Origin: Oscheius dolichura
Lineage: Eukaryota; Nematoda; Chromadorea; Rhabditida; Rhabditidae
Assembly (NCBI GenBank): GCA_932521035.1
Contig: OW051492.1
Coordinates: forward strand, 3,658,001-3,722,000
Reading direction: 5' to 3'
Length of the DNA: 64,000 nt
The notes beneath the pieces are model-generated. The model was not told where the DNA came from and did not search any database. It worked only from the letters and a program-made list of their open reading frames with translations. The translations under genes were made by a program, and so were the position numbers. Below, piece after piece: positions 1-10,537 of this stretch; positions within the stretch are counted from its first letter, which is position 1, and each line of letters starts with the position of its first letter.

Positions 1-40
1 CGTTTTAATTCTTCCTGGATAAAACAATAAATAAAAACAT

Positions 41-2248
41 CTAAATTATGCGAACGTCAAACTTGTTTTTCTGCTCAACAAGCAACAGGGATAGTTCTTC
101 ATTTGTTTTTGATACAGTGTTGCAGAAGTTGTACATCTCGTTCATTTTACTTTCCAACAGCTCAATTCTATCGTAAAGCTCATGCTCCCCCTGAAACATA
201 TCTAATGGGAAAAATATGACGTCACATACGTTTAGATAGGAATTTGCTGTAATGTCTGCTACGCCAAATTTCCTCGAAGGAGTGAAACCTCTTCTTCGCG
301 AGAGCGGTGTGGACGGTTGCCTTGCAGATTTGTTAGGAGTTACGTATTGAAAAGGATGGTCATCCACTGGAGAATAATTTGCATCAGGAGAAAAAAGCTT
401 GGCAGAAGTCTAAAGAGCCGCATAGAAATTTAACAACGCCCTTACATTATCTGCTCGTGTAAGTCGAGGTTTCGGTTGGGGCGGCTCTTCCGCTTTAGGT
501 GTTTCAAGAGAACGTCCCGTATTTACTTCAGATGATTCACTGTAATATTAATGTATCTGATTGGATATAAAGAAACGAACGTTTCGACAGGTCGTTCGCT
601 ATTCTCATCATTTTCAGCATCAGCTTCACAAGATTTTCGTCCAGTATTTTGGGGGGTAGAAAATACGAAAACTGCTTGTTCAGGCCGTTTTAAGCTGCTC
701 TTCGTCCCAACGCCAGTTTCAATGATGCGCAAATTTCTTTTCATACCAGAACGCTGCGTTGAAACAGGTGAAGCTGAAAATAGAAGTTTATTGTATCCAA
801 GAAAAGAACCGTCAGTTGTGTCCGGATCAGCATTTTCTTTGCCAATACGTTTGCTCCAATCTGCATAGGGCGAATGACTTGAATAATCATCTTCTGTACC
901 ACGACTCAACGCAGGAGACAATATAGCATTGTGACGGGGAGACAACGTCTTTCTAGGATTGAGACGGTCGTAACGCTCTTTCATATTCAAAACCTTAAAA
1001 AAAATGCAAAACTAGCTATACACTTGATAAATTTCTTACTTGCATTATATTGGCCTTTAAAGGTGTTCCCTTTTTAGTTTGTTCTTCTACTAATTCTGCA
1101 TCTTTCTTTGTCAAATAATCCCACACGTACTTATGGGCCTCTTCCCCGGTACCAGGAATAAACTCTCTCTTGGTAGCAGTAAGTTTGCCTTGCATTAAGA
1201 TCAGTTCTCCTGAACATGCATAAAAGATAAGCAGGTATGGAAACATACCGCATATCGCATCTTCTTTTTCTACCGCTTCCCCGTCTATATAAGCTAAATT
1301 GGGCAAAATACAAAGTATATAATGCCGATAGTTAAAAGGAGGGTCTTCTAAAGCGGGAAGTGATGGAAGAGGATCTGAAGTCACAAAACAATGCCTTTTA
1401 AATGGGCAAGACTTACGGACTCTAATATGTTGAAGCTGTTTGAAGGAGGATAAATTTAAAAGTTCTGAAATATCTTCTATAGGATTTGAAAAAATCGAAA
1501 GATTAATCAGGGAACTCTTCGAAGGTAAACGATGGATATTCTGAATAAGGTAGGTGGTTGCTTGATAAGATTACCTTTAGATTGCTGATTTTGTTTCCTG
1601 AAAGATGCAGCACTTCGAGGTTGCAAAGTTTGGATAAATCTGGGATGTCGGGAAGAAGATTTCCAGACAGATCTAATTCACGCAGTGAGTAAGTTTCTAG
1701 CAATGGCATATCCTATTACTAATTATGAAGAGATTGAAGTAAAATTTACCCGGAGAGCATTGTCGGCACAATAAAGAACTTCTAGACGAAGGAATTGCTG
1801 TATTCCATCAAGTTTAATTATGTCATTATTAGACACATTCAGTTCTTTCAGTAGAACTTTCAAAGGTAATAGACTCGAAATCCGATTTAGGCGATTGTGT
1901 GAGATGTTTAGCTAAAAACTCAAATAATGACAACCAATATGGCTTACTTTGACACAATTAGGAAACAATTCGCTCTTAAGTGAATGAAGAGAATTCTGAG
2001 AGAGGTTCAGCACGACGACATCATTATATTGCACTTTGAAATTGGGACAAACGTTAGTGAGGTGTTTATTAGAAAGATCGAGAACACCGTCTTGTATATT
2101 GGCATCAGTATTGACAATGTCACTGTAAATTCTATATAACGGGCAAAAGGTAAACAAACGCGATGGAGTCCCGAGAAGTAGACACGCATGAAGAAGATGG
2201 GGATACGTCGGGTGGTTGCTCACTGTTATTTTTGTTCGGAATTTCCAT
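41..2248 (-). CDS. Leucine-rich-repeat protein with LRR cap and coiled-coil tail (unassigned)
   Basis: Multi-exon gene ending with a TAG whose complement is at 41-43. The proposed ATG (2246-2248) begins MEIPNKNNSEQPP. Exon 1 joins through a 28-nt intron (GTTTGT...ATATAG) to an exon reading IYSDIVNTDANIQDG. Several LRR units follow, for example VLDLSNKHLTNV, LRELDLSGNLLPDIPDL and LEVLHLSGNKISNL. An LRR-cap-like segment comes next (PPFNYRHYILCILPNLAYID), the usual end of SDS22/dynein-type LRR arrays. The C-terminal half (about 41-1000) is Ser/Pro-rich with many SP/TP sites and finishes in a short coiled coil with the heptad-like stretch LYDRIELLESKMNEMYNFC. LRR proteins of this layout often act at centrosomes or cilia, but that is inference. 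I do not recognise a specific orthologue. A TTTTCTAG acceptor lies directly upstream of the ATG. Confidence 0.7.
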
Positions 2249-2580
2249 TTAATACCTAGAAAATATTTAATTGAACATCGTTTGATTGAAGGCATGCCCG
2301 ATGACAAAGAGCATGTGCATTGCAAAACAAAATAGAGTGAATACATATAACAACAACAAGTGGAAAATAAGGACGTGACGATTGAGAGCAGACGGACCAA
2401 TTTTAGGGATACTCGAAATGAAAAACGAATTTTCAAAATCCACTGACATAATTTTTTTCCGGACGTCTATTCGCGTACTCCTTCTCTGAGTCGTGAGAAA
2501 ATTCAAGAGCGAAGAGAACCACTCATTTTATCAATATTCCACTTTATTTCTTTCCCAAGCTGCTTACCCTGGTTATAATT

Positions 2581-5005
2581 ATGCCGTTCAGAATGAAGAG
2601 CAGTTCCTCTGGATCCAGCATAACAGATTCTGTAAGAGATATGTTCATCCCGAGTCAGAATATGGATGTTCTCAATAATACGAAGATAGGAAAAGGAACA
2701 TATGGTTTTGTAGAAAAAGGAAAGCTCAAAACTGAAAATGGGGAGTGGATGTAAGTTCCGAAATGTTGCTGAGAGGATAAGAAAGAAATGTTTTAGTCCT
2801 GTTGCTATAAAATATATGCACGACAGGCACGATGTTCAACATTTGGTGACAGAAGCCAGAGCCATGTGGAAATTAAAAGGGCATCCACATTGTGTTCAAG
2901 TCTACGGGCTTTTTGACTGTCCCGGACCGCATGGAGTCGGGGCGGTTATGGAGTACATGGACTGCAAAAGTTTAGCTGATCGTGAGTTTGCACCTCTAAA
3001 AAAATCGATATAGTTAGCGATTTTGTTAATAGTCCTAATTATGGTATATATATAGAACCTTTTCCCAGTCCTTTAAATAATTCACGCCCGCGCTATGTTT
3101 TTTTTTTGTTTTACTTTTTGCTTCTAACACGGTTTTTTGGCTGTTTTCTTACATTTTTACCCATGCTTCTGCTATATGATACTCAAAGGACTCTCGGAGG
3201 ATCGGTTTGCTAACGGTTAGTTCACATCTTGATACTTCGCCGCCTCTAACAACCATAACCGAACTAATAAACATCTTATACTCGGACTGGGAAAAGGTCC
3301 CGTAGCCGGAAAATCCGAGATTGGAAACGGACTATAGCTTCCTTTGTGAGAAAACACGAAACACGATGAGCAAAGATACAGATCTGATGAAATAGCCATG
3401 ATTGGTGGGCGGAATCTCAATTTCAATTTGGCTTGCTGGAACATCTACAGATTTGAAAATTCTAATGGATATATAAAAACACATAAGGAAGAACAGAAGA
3501 CTGGCGAGTAGCACTTATTGAATCGCTTGCATTACGAAATGAGACGCGGTATATACTGGCCGCGTGGTATGAATCATAGCACCCCTCTGAAGTGACCTCC
3601 TTTGACTGGAAAACAATGAGAATAAAAGAAATTTGCAGTGATTGTAAAGCGGGAGATCGTCTATCAAACCGACCATTTTGTCTCCTGGATGTGGCAACTG
3701 GCCAGCGCCGTGGACTACTTCCACTCTAACAATGCCCTTCACCGCGACCTCAAACTTCAAAAGTAGTGCTGTTTTTATCTTCTGATGGTTCAATTTAGTC
3801 TTCTCCTTTCCGAGAGATACCGTATCCTCAAAGTAGGAGATTTCGGAACATTTACCCCTCAACGGGACAGTATGAAGAGCATGAGGGGGACGCCGGTCAC
3901 CATGGCTCCGGAGATCTTCAAATCGGAAAAATATAACAAAAAATGTGATATTTATAGTGTTGGGATAATTATGTGGCAATTAATATCCAGGAGGTGAGGA
4001 TAATTATAGACAACAAACAAAGGGAAAAGTTCAGGGAGCCTTACGACATCCACGATGCCAGTGCCCTTTTGTGGAATGTCGCCGCCGCCGGGAAACGGCC
4101 TCCAGAAGTCACTTGTCACAAATTTTTATCTGATTTTTATAAACGGTAGGTTGGAACTTCTAAAATTTGAGATTTCGGCCGTTTTCAGGTGCTGGCATGA
4201 GACCCCCTCGGTCCGACCAGACAGTAGTGAAGTTTTACAATATTTCACCATTCTGAAGAAGGTCTTTCCCTTTTGAATTCAATCACTTCTATTGATTTTA
4301 GGTCTATCCGAATGGGGACACTCCCCTGATAGATACAGCCACCCGGGAGCCGGCCAGAACCCCCCAACCACAGAATGTAACTCGCTCCTCCAATTGCAAT
4401 CAGGCATTCCAGGTCATTCTGTCCCCCAGTCTCCGTGGACACAGGAGAACCGGGTCGGATCAGTCCACTCTGACCTTTAAAACAATCGACAGCGGGCTGT
4501 CTGACCCCAAGGAGGAGGATCTCCGCGAGAGGAGACCCCACTCCGCCATGGACCCCAACCGACTTCCCTCCACGAGCAGATCCGACACCCTGACCCATCC
4601 CGGTACGGCGAGGGCCCCTGGAAATATTTTGGAATTTATTGATCAGAATTTGAGGGTGAGTGGATGGAGGGGACGAGTAATTGAGGGTTCAGCCACCCCC
4701 GGCCCTGCTAGATGACCAGGAGTCGAATGCCATCTACAGTGAACACGTCGCCCAGTGCCAAAATCTCTACGAATTGTGCGAGACACTCCGGAAGGAACTG
4801 GCTAACAAGTATTTTAATTGGAAGAAGAGAAAACGAAAGGGTTTAGGCATGAAATGCAACTCCGTCTAAAAGCACTGCTGGAGGCGAAGAGTAGGGAGGA
4901 TGAGATGGTCGGTTTGGAAAGAGGGCAGAAGGAAAGGCACCTTTTCAGGAAAAACTGGTAGCCATCAGGGACGACGCCTTGAAGAAAATACAACAACACT
5001 CGTAA
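2581..5005 (+). CDS. MAP3K7: TAK1 (MAP3K7)-like serine/threonine kinase
   Basis: The start is MPFRMKSSSSGSS at 2581. The kinase domain reads, in order: glycine loop IGKGTYGFVEKG, VAIKYM with the catalytic lysine (exon from about 2798), HRDLKLQN catalytic loop (about 3745), DFGTF magnesium motif (about 3838), a GTPVTMAPEIF activation/APE segment, and CDIYSVGIIMWQL. It ends with CWHETPSVRPDSSEVLQYF near 4190-4250, which matches the TAK1 layout. After a Ser/Pro/Thr-rich linker (about 4300-4660) the last exons form a coiled coil (NAIYSEHVAQCQNLYELCET, then EMQLRLKALLEAKSREDEM) ending IQQHS and TAA. A kinase followed by a C-terminal coiled coil, which in the family binds TAB2/3, is diagnostic of TAK1. 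It would act in p38/JNK, NF-kB or Wnt-type signalling. Introns are about 38 nt except one of 657 nt (2982-3638). HRDLKLQN replaces the more usual HRDLKPPN. Confidence 0.83.
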
Positions 5006-7192
5006 AATTTGCGATTTGTCTCACTTTTGTCAGCTGTACGGGTAGCTCCTCAAAAAAAAGGAACGCCATGAAATAAAAATAAAACAATTTGAAGAAGGGG
5101 TCCATCACTCAAAGAGTAGCCTGCCTCCTTGGGGGAGGTTCCAGACCTATCTTCCTTCTCAGCTTTCTGTCCTTCCCGAACCCCGACTTGGCCCGGCCTT
5201 CTGTCCTGCTCGTCGATACCACGAGGATTGGCTCTACCTATATTCTGGTCCATCATCCGACTGCCTCACAAATGTTTAGAGGACGAAGGGGCCATCCATA
5301 GATACGCGGAGGGTGGACGGGCTTGATCTTTCCCAGCCACAGGACTAGAGCCGCAAGTTCGAATCCAGCGGTGACAAAAATTTTTGAAAGTCAATAGGGG
5401 CCCAGCCAGGGACAAGGACAACGGGGTCCTCCAAAGGGACGGCCATCGGAGTGTGGAGGACAGGAGACGGCCATCACAGAGAACTGTGTGCAGGGGACAG
5501 AAATGGGACGGCCATCAGAGATTTCAGGGAAAACTATTTATTTTAGATTCTCTTCGTGGCCGAGCGAAGACTGTCACGCCGGTAGGGTTCCGTAGCATTA
5601 GAAGCTTCCTTCTTATTCTTCTTATCATGCACGTAAGTCCTGGCGTCATCATTGGCTGTTCTCTTTGCCGGCCGGGCACTGGCGACGCTCATCTCTTCTT
5701 CTTGACGATCAATTCCTAATTCGGCGCTGAAAGAAAGGCCATTAGTTTTATAGAAGGGGCAACGGTACCGGGAGCCGTTTCCGAGACACCAACAGAAGTG
5801 GGAACCCTGGCCGAGGCCACCTTCATCTGAGCGATGTCCTCCATGCTGGCGACGTTCATCTCCGACTTCTTCTTGGCGATCAATCCCGAATTCAGCGCTG
5901 AAACAAAGGCCATTAGTTTTATAGAAGGGGAAACGCCGTTTCACGCGGAAAGGCAGAAACGGGTGAAGGAGTTAGCATCATCGCCTTCATCTGGGAAGCG
6001 CAAGCTTTGACGTCGAGCACGTCTTGCCGCATTCGTACGAGCAGCTGCATGATCTCAGCCGTAGTATAATCTAAATTGATTTCCTTTTAATTTCACTTTT
6101 AGATTGAGAGCAAATACCCTCTTCTATGGTCTTTTACAAGGATAAAGCGGGGAACAAAACCGAGGAAAGCGGGGCGAACTCGAACACAGCTCGCCGCCGC
6201 GGAACAACGCCCCCCGCCACCGTCATCGTGCCGGGACCAGCGCAATTTTAGTATTGCAGCTAGAACAACTTTGTAGACTTTGGTAGAGACTACACATTTA
6301 TAAAATTTTCTGTAAATTGCATTCGAAAGAGCATATTTTAATGACCCGGAAGTTATTTTTTGGGTTCGTATAAATGTACCATAAAAAACGATATGAGTTT
6401 TTCGTGTTTTTCTATATCAAAACCAGAACAGATTTTGGTGCCAAAATTACTTCCGGATCAGAATTTTTTTCTGCATCGAACAAGTCCGAGAACTCCAAAA
6501 ATGGATATCTGGATAAGGCTGCCAAACGTCTACAAAGTTGGATACCGTAATCTTCAATACAAAAAACGCGGTTTGCCCGCTGTTTACACCCGTTTTCATC
6601 CAACGTGGACTTTTTGAGAAATCTGCCAAAATTTTTGACAATTTCTCTCTAAAAACTGTGTCATCCGATCTTTTTTTATTTTCACTGCAATCGATTAGCC
6701 TTATTATGGGGACCATTTTAAGTTACGGACGGAAGAATATCATGAGAAAAAGTTATTTTTTGATTATTTCGGTACAAAACTCCCTAATTTTTCATTACGC
6801 TTCAAATCTGCGTTATTTTATGTTTTTCTCCTTCCTTCTATAGTAATTTGGGGCCGATAAGACAGAATAAAAAAAAGTCGGCCCACAACGATTTCATATG
6901 AAAAACTTGATAAAGGCCCGCCGGTCGCTGAAGCATCAGCAAAACTGTCCCCCGATACCCATTGATTCTTGTGAGCAGACCATGTTGCGGCCGAGGAACT
7001 GACGCTGATCCCCTGCCCTGCCGCCGAGGGAACTGTTCCTTCCTGGCCGATCAATCGATTAGATGCTGATTTTGCAGCACCGGAAAGGCTTTTCTTGTTT
7101 TTGCTTTTCGTGCTAGTCGTCTAGTCGAAAAGGATTAGCCAGCTCTCGGTCCAAGTCATTTCCGCTTCGCTTTTCTCGCCTACGGCTGCCAA
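5006..7192. other. Intergenic stretch, no confident gene
   Basis: No recognisable complete gene is present. Bases 5543-6060 hold a tandemly duplicated segment with open reading on the minus strand (listed separately). An unassigned minus-strand open stretch at about 6909-7106 reads GQEGTVPSAAGQGISVSSSA; it is Ser/Ala-rich and could be an exon of an unrecognised gene divergent from the RBR ligase. Bases 6240-6860 are AT-rich and featureless. Near 5350 a lone B-box-like sequence (AGTTCGAATCC) is followed by an A/T run, with no tRNA around it. Confidence 0.5.
5679..6000 (-). repeat. Imperfect tandem duplication, period about 167 bp, 1.9 copies
   Basis: The segment starting CTGGCGACGCTCATCTC at 5679 recurs as CTGGCGACGTTCATCTC at 5846. 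Each is followed by a near-identical run (CGATCAATTCCTAATTC versus CGATCAATCCCGAATTC) and then GGCCATTAGTTTTATAGAAG in both copies. On the minus strand each copy contains an acceptor-like TTTCTTTCAG or TTTGTTTCAG preceded by CCCCTTCTATAAAACTAATG, so the duplicated unit looks like an exon plus intron. The minus-strand frames are open (for example MEDIAQMKVASARVPTSVGV), but no protein family is recognised and the frame choice is ambiguous. Confidence 0.6.
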
Positions 7193-8759
7193 ATGGATGT
7201 GAGCTATTTTCGCTGTTCCCTTGTAACCCGCTACTCTTTAGATACTACAACCGCAGCCGGCCGAAGACCCCGAAGTGGCCGCGGCCGTAGCCCAGGAGGT
7301 GCTCGGCGTGGTGCCGGATGTCTGCCGTGCCTGGCTGCAAATGAGGACCGGCTACGAGCCGCAGCAGCTGATCAACACGATACTGGACAACATGGAGAAC
7401 ATCCCCCGGGAGGGTGGAAGCCAGATGTCGCTGAACATTTCAATGGCATCGGAGGACGGCGACGCCTTGGCCGACATGGCCGACAACTGGATCCAGAGGA
7501 TCGCCTCCTCCGAGAAGAAGGACGACGTCGTGGCGGCTCTGATCAACGCCTTCAAAGAGATGCCGGCAGGCAGCCCATCCAGGCGGGCCAACTACCAGGA
7601 GTGGAACCAGATCAAGAGCTACGTGGAGAAGAAGTTCCCCCATGTCAAGCAGCTCCGGCTGCAGAAGCTCTTCTCCCAGGCCCACGTGGCAAATTACAAG
7701 AAGTCCTTTATTCTGGCCGCCCTGTCCCAGCTGGGCCGATTCACCCAGGCGGTGGCTGACGAGCTGGGCATCCGTCATCTGTGGTCAGCCGATTGGAAGT
7801 TGAAGGTTCCGCGACGAGCACGGCCGCCTGCCCCGCCGGCCATCTTGGTCGACAGCGAGATGGCCATCTCCCAGGTGGTGGAGACGGTACTGGGCGATCC
7901 GGGCGAACGGATCAGCTGCTGCGTCTGCTACGACGAGTACTTCCCCAAGTGGATGATGCACTGCGGAGAGGTGGAGGAGACACTAGGTGGGCATTTCTAT
8001 TGGTCAATTCAACTGGAGATTTCAGATCCTCATCACGTCTGCCTGGGCTGTTTCCGCGAACAGGGAAAGGCCCTCTGCACGGATGGCAAGCTGGCCGAGG
8101 GAGGACAGGGGCTGACCTGCGTGGAGTCCTGCTGCGACAGGATCTATCCGTGGGCCAAGGTGAAGAAGATACTGGACGCCAAGACGAGGATGATGCTGGG
8201 CAAGCGGATCGACCAGGAGGCCCTCGTCGTCGTGGGAGACGAGCTGGAGCGCTGCAAGGCCTGCAGCTTCGCGATGATCATCGAGGCCCCAACGGACGAG
8301 GTGCGCTTCTTCGACTGCCCCCGCTGCCGGGCCAACTTCTGCAGGACGTGTAAGGGCAAGTGGAAGGAGCACGCCGGCCGCAGCTGCCAGGAAATGAACG
8401 CCTTGGAAGACGAGAAGGACCAGGCCAGAAAGCGGCTGGAGGAGGAGCTGGCCGCCGCCGTGATGAGGAAATGCCACAAGTGCGGGATCCAGTTTGCCAA
8501 GGAGGAGGGATGCAACAAGATGACGTGCCGCTGCGGAGCCACCCAGTGCTACATCTGCCGAGCCGTCGACATCGACTACAAACACTTCTGTAACCACGTC
8601 CATGATCCGGCCCGGCCGGGGTGTCCAGCCAAATGTGGCGGCTGTATTCTCTGGGAGAAGAGGGACAACATCGACAAGGCCGCCCTCGACGCCGTCAAGG
8701 AGAAGGCCCTCGCCGACGAGAAGCTCCGTGGACTCGTCGAGAACATTGGTGGACAATAA
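7193..8759 (+). CDS. RNF216: RBR-type E3 ubiquitin ligase, RNF216/TRIAD3 family
   Basis: Three exons: ATGGAT (7193-7198), 7242-7986 and 8026-8759, giving 494 residues that start MDILQPQPAEDPEVAAAV. The N-terminal part resembles the RNF216 region before the RBR. The C-terminal half is a full RING1-IBR-RING2 module: CCVCYDEYFPKWMMHC and HHVCLGCF (RING1), CKACSFAMIIEAPTDEVRFF and CPRCRANFCRTCKGKWKEH (IBR), then CHKCGIQFAKEEGCNKMTCR and CGATQCYICR (RING2). RING2 contains the catalytic Cys that accepts ubiquitin in a thioester. The WKEH-x-G and MTCRCG-x-x-CYICR signatures are specific to RNF216. The second intron (39 nt, 7987-8025) is a multiple of three with no stop, so retaining it would add 13 residues inside RING1. 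Coding sequence is markedly GC-rich, unlike EB1 just downstream. The complete RBR makes an active ligase likely. Confidence 0.93.
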
Positions 8760-9269
8760 TCCAGTCTATCAAACCAAATTTCAGTGATCGACTTCCAATA
8801 AGAATAAAGTATCAAAACATCGAATTGTTATCAGTTTTGTTTCATTTATTATTGAATCTCAACGTTTATTTCGTATATAACTGTTTCATCTAGCCCTCAA
8901 GATTGTCTCCAACATCCATTTGAGGACAACAAGGCTAGATTTCAGAGAAGCACAAGTTCACAAAACTTTTTCGGCGTGCAGTATGCGCGCTCTGAGGTAA
9001 TAGGCGTTCGTTTGAACTGTTCCGTCATTTCTTTTCTGTCAATTTCCTTCGCGCTTTCGCCGCACGACACTTGACCAACAAACTCGTCTTCCAACGCAAA
9101 CTTTATGCTCTTTATGATCTGCTTCACTCACAAATGAGTAGAAATTAGCATGAGATATCATGCAATCGTACTTATATTATTGCATGTGATGCATTCCCGT
9201 TTTAAAAATATTCTATCTAAACTTGTTCTCATTCTATCATTGATGCCATTATTTTCTTTCAGATTAAAG
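8760..9269. other. RNF216-EB1 intergenic region
   Basis: An AATAAA-like signal (8801-8806) lies just after the RNF216 stop. An imperfect hairpin has arms ATCTAGCC (8888-8895) and GGCTAGAT (8933-8940) with partly paired TTGTCTCC/GAGGACAA inside; it may be a 3'-end or small RNA structure. A 61-codon minus-strand ORF (8942-9127, starting MKQIIKSIKFALEDEFVGQ) is charged and protein-like but matches nothing I know. EB1 is preceded by TTTCTTTCAG at 9253-9262. Confidence 0.4.
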
Positions 9270-10346
9270 ATGGTGCAAAATGTGTATGTGTCCGCAGTGA
9301 CCACCGACAATATCTCAAGGCATGAACTTGTGGCATGGGTAAATACTCTTCTTCAGGTATCGCTTTGCTTATTTTGTTGTATATCGTAATACTTCAGAGT
9401 CAACTTTCCAAAATTGAAGAAATGAGTACCGGCGCTGCTTATTGTCAGCTAACTCACATACTATTCCCAGAAAATATCAGCCTTAAAAAAGTCGGTCCTT
9501 TTAATATTCTCCATTTACTTATATGGTATTTAGGTGAAATGGAATTCTAAAAGCGATATGGATCACATTAACAATTGGAAGATCTTGGGGATCGCATGGA
9601 AAGAAATAGGTGTAGATAAGGTAGTGTTCCGGTAGATGCGGGCAGATATGTCTTCCAGCCTGTTCAAGTTGAGAGGATGGTAAAAGCAAAATTCCAAGAC
9701 AATTACGAGTTCCTCCAGTGGTTCTACAAATTTTTCAATGCGAACGGAGAAGGAGCGGATATCGAAAGTTATGACGCTTTGGGACATCGAGGAGGAGAGG
9801 TATTATATTTTTTGTTGGAATAACCAAATGGATACAGGCTTTTCCTGCTGGTGCTAAAGGCCCTGCTGCTGGACGAACAGCCATGCGGCCTGCCGCTCCC
9901 AGGCCAACACCTGCTGCTGCTCCTAAGAAACTTCCCACATCGTCCCCTGCAGTTTCTAAGCCTGTATCCGCTGCTCCGGCCGGTGGTTCAGCCGCAGATA
10001 AAGTCACAATCAAGAAGCTTGAAAATCAAATTAATGAAGTGAGCTATCCAACATATTTATCATTACATCGTTTCAGCACATTGAAGCGCTTGAGACAGCT
10101 GAAAGAGAACGTGATTTTTACTTCCAAAAACTTCGAATGGTCGAAGACATGTGTAACGCCTTGGGAGAAGATGAAATTTTAGACGCGAAGAAAGTTTTGA
10201 ATATTTTATATGCTTCCGGAGTAAGTAGCGGTCGTTTATTTTTCTATTTTCGCGGGTTTCAGGAAGAAGAAGATGTATCGGAGAACGTTGCTCCCGCAGA
10301 AGAGCCTGTTCCAGCTGATAATCTCGATGAGAGCGAAACTTTTTAA
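9270..10346 (+). CDS. MAPRE: EB1 family microtubule plus-end tracking protein
   Basis: Exons by eye: 9270-9356, 9400-9490, 9534-9620, 9659-9799, 9838-10038, 10077-10220 and 10263-10346. The N-terminus is a calponin-homology domain: TDNISRHELVAWVNTLLQ, YCQLTHILFPENISLKKVKW and AKFQDNYEFLQWFYKFFNAN match EB1 closely. A Pro/Ala-rich basic linker follows (AAGRTAMRPAAPRPTPAAAP), then the EB-homology coiled coil (ALETAERERDFYFQKLRMVE) with the family's FYF-x-KLR core. The acidic tail ends NLDESETF, not the EEY/F typical of vertebrate EBs. The protein binds growing microtubule ends and recruits SxIP partners. Introns are 36-43 nt. The ATG follows a splice acceptor by 7 nt, and MSH2 starts 191 bp downstream on the same strand. 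Confidence 0.95.
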
Positions 10347-10537
10347 TATATTTTACGCTTATTTATACTTGGTGAATGTAAGCTATGATTTTTTTGTTTT
10401 AAAATTAAATAAACTGTGCATGATTTTACAATTTCTTTACATTTTTTGGGTGTACCATCTGCATTTGTTCTCTTAAACAGTTTCACTTTATTAATGATTG
10501 CTTTGTATACTAACAATAATTTCTAGATATAGCTTGA

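Noticed and set aside
5320-5390. Possible tRNA gene (AGTTCGAATCC B-box match)
   Set aside because: Only the B box is present; the T stem has two mismatches and no acceptor, D or anticodon arm can be formed.
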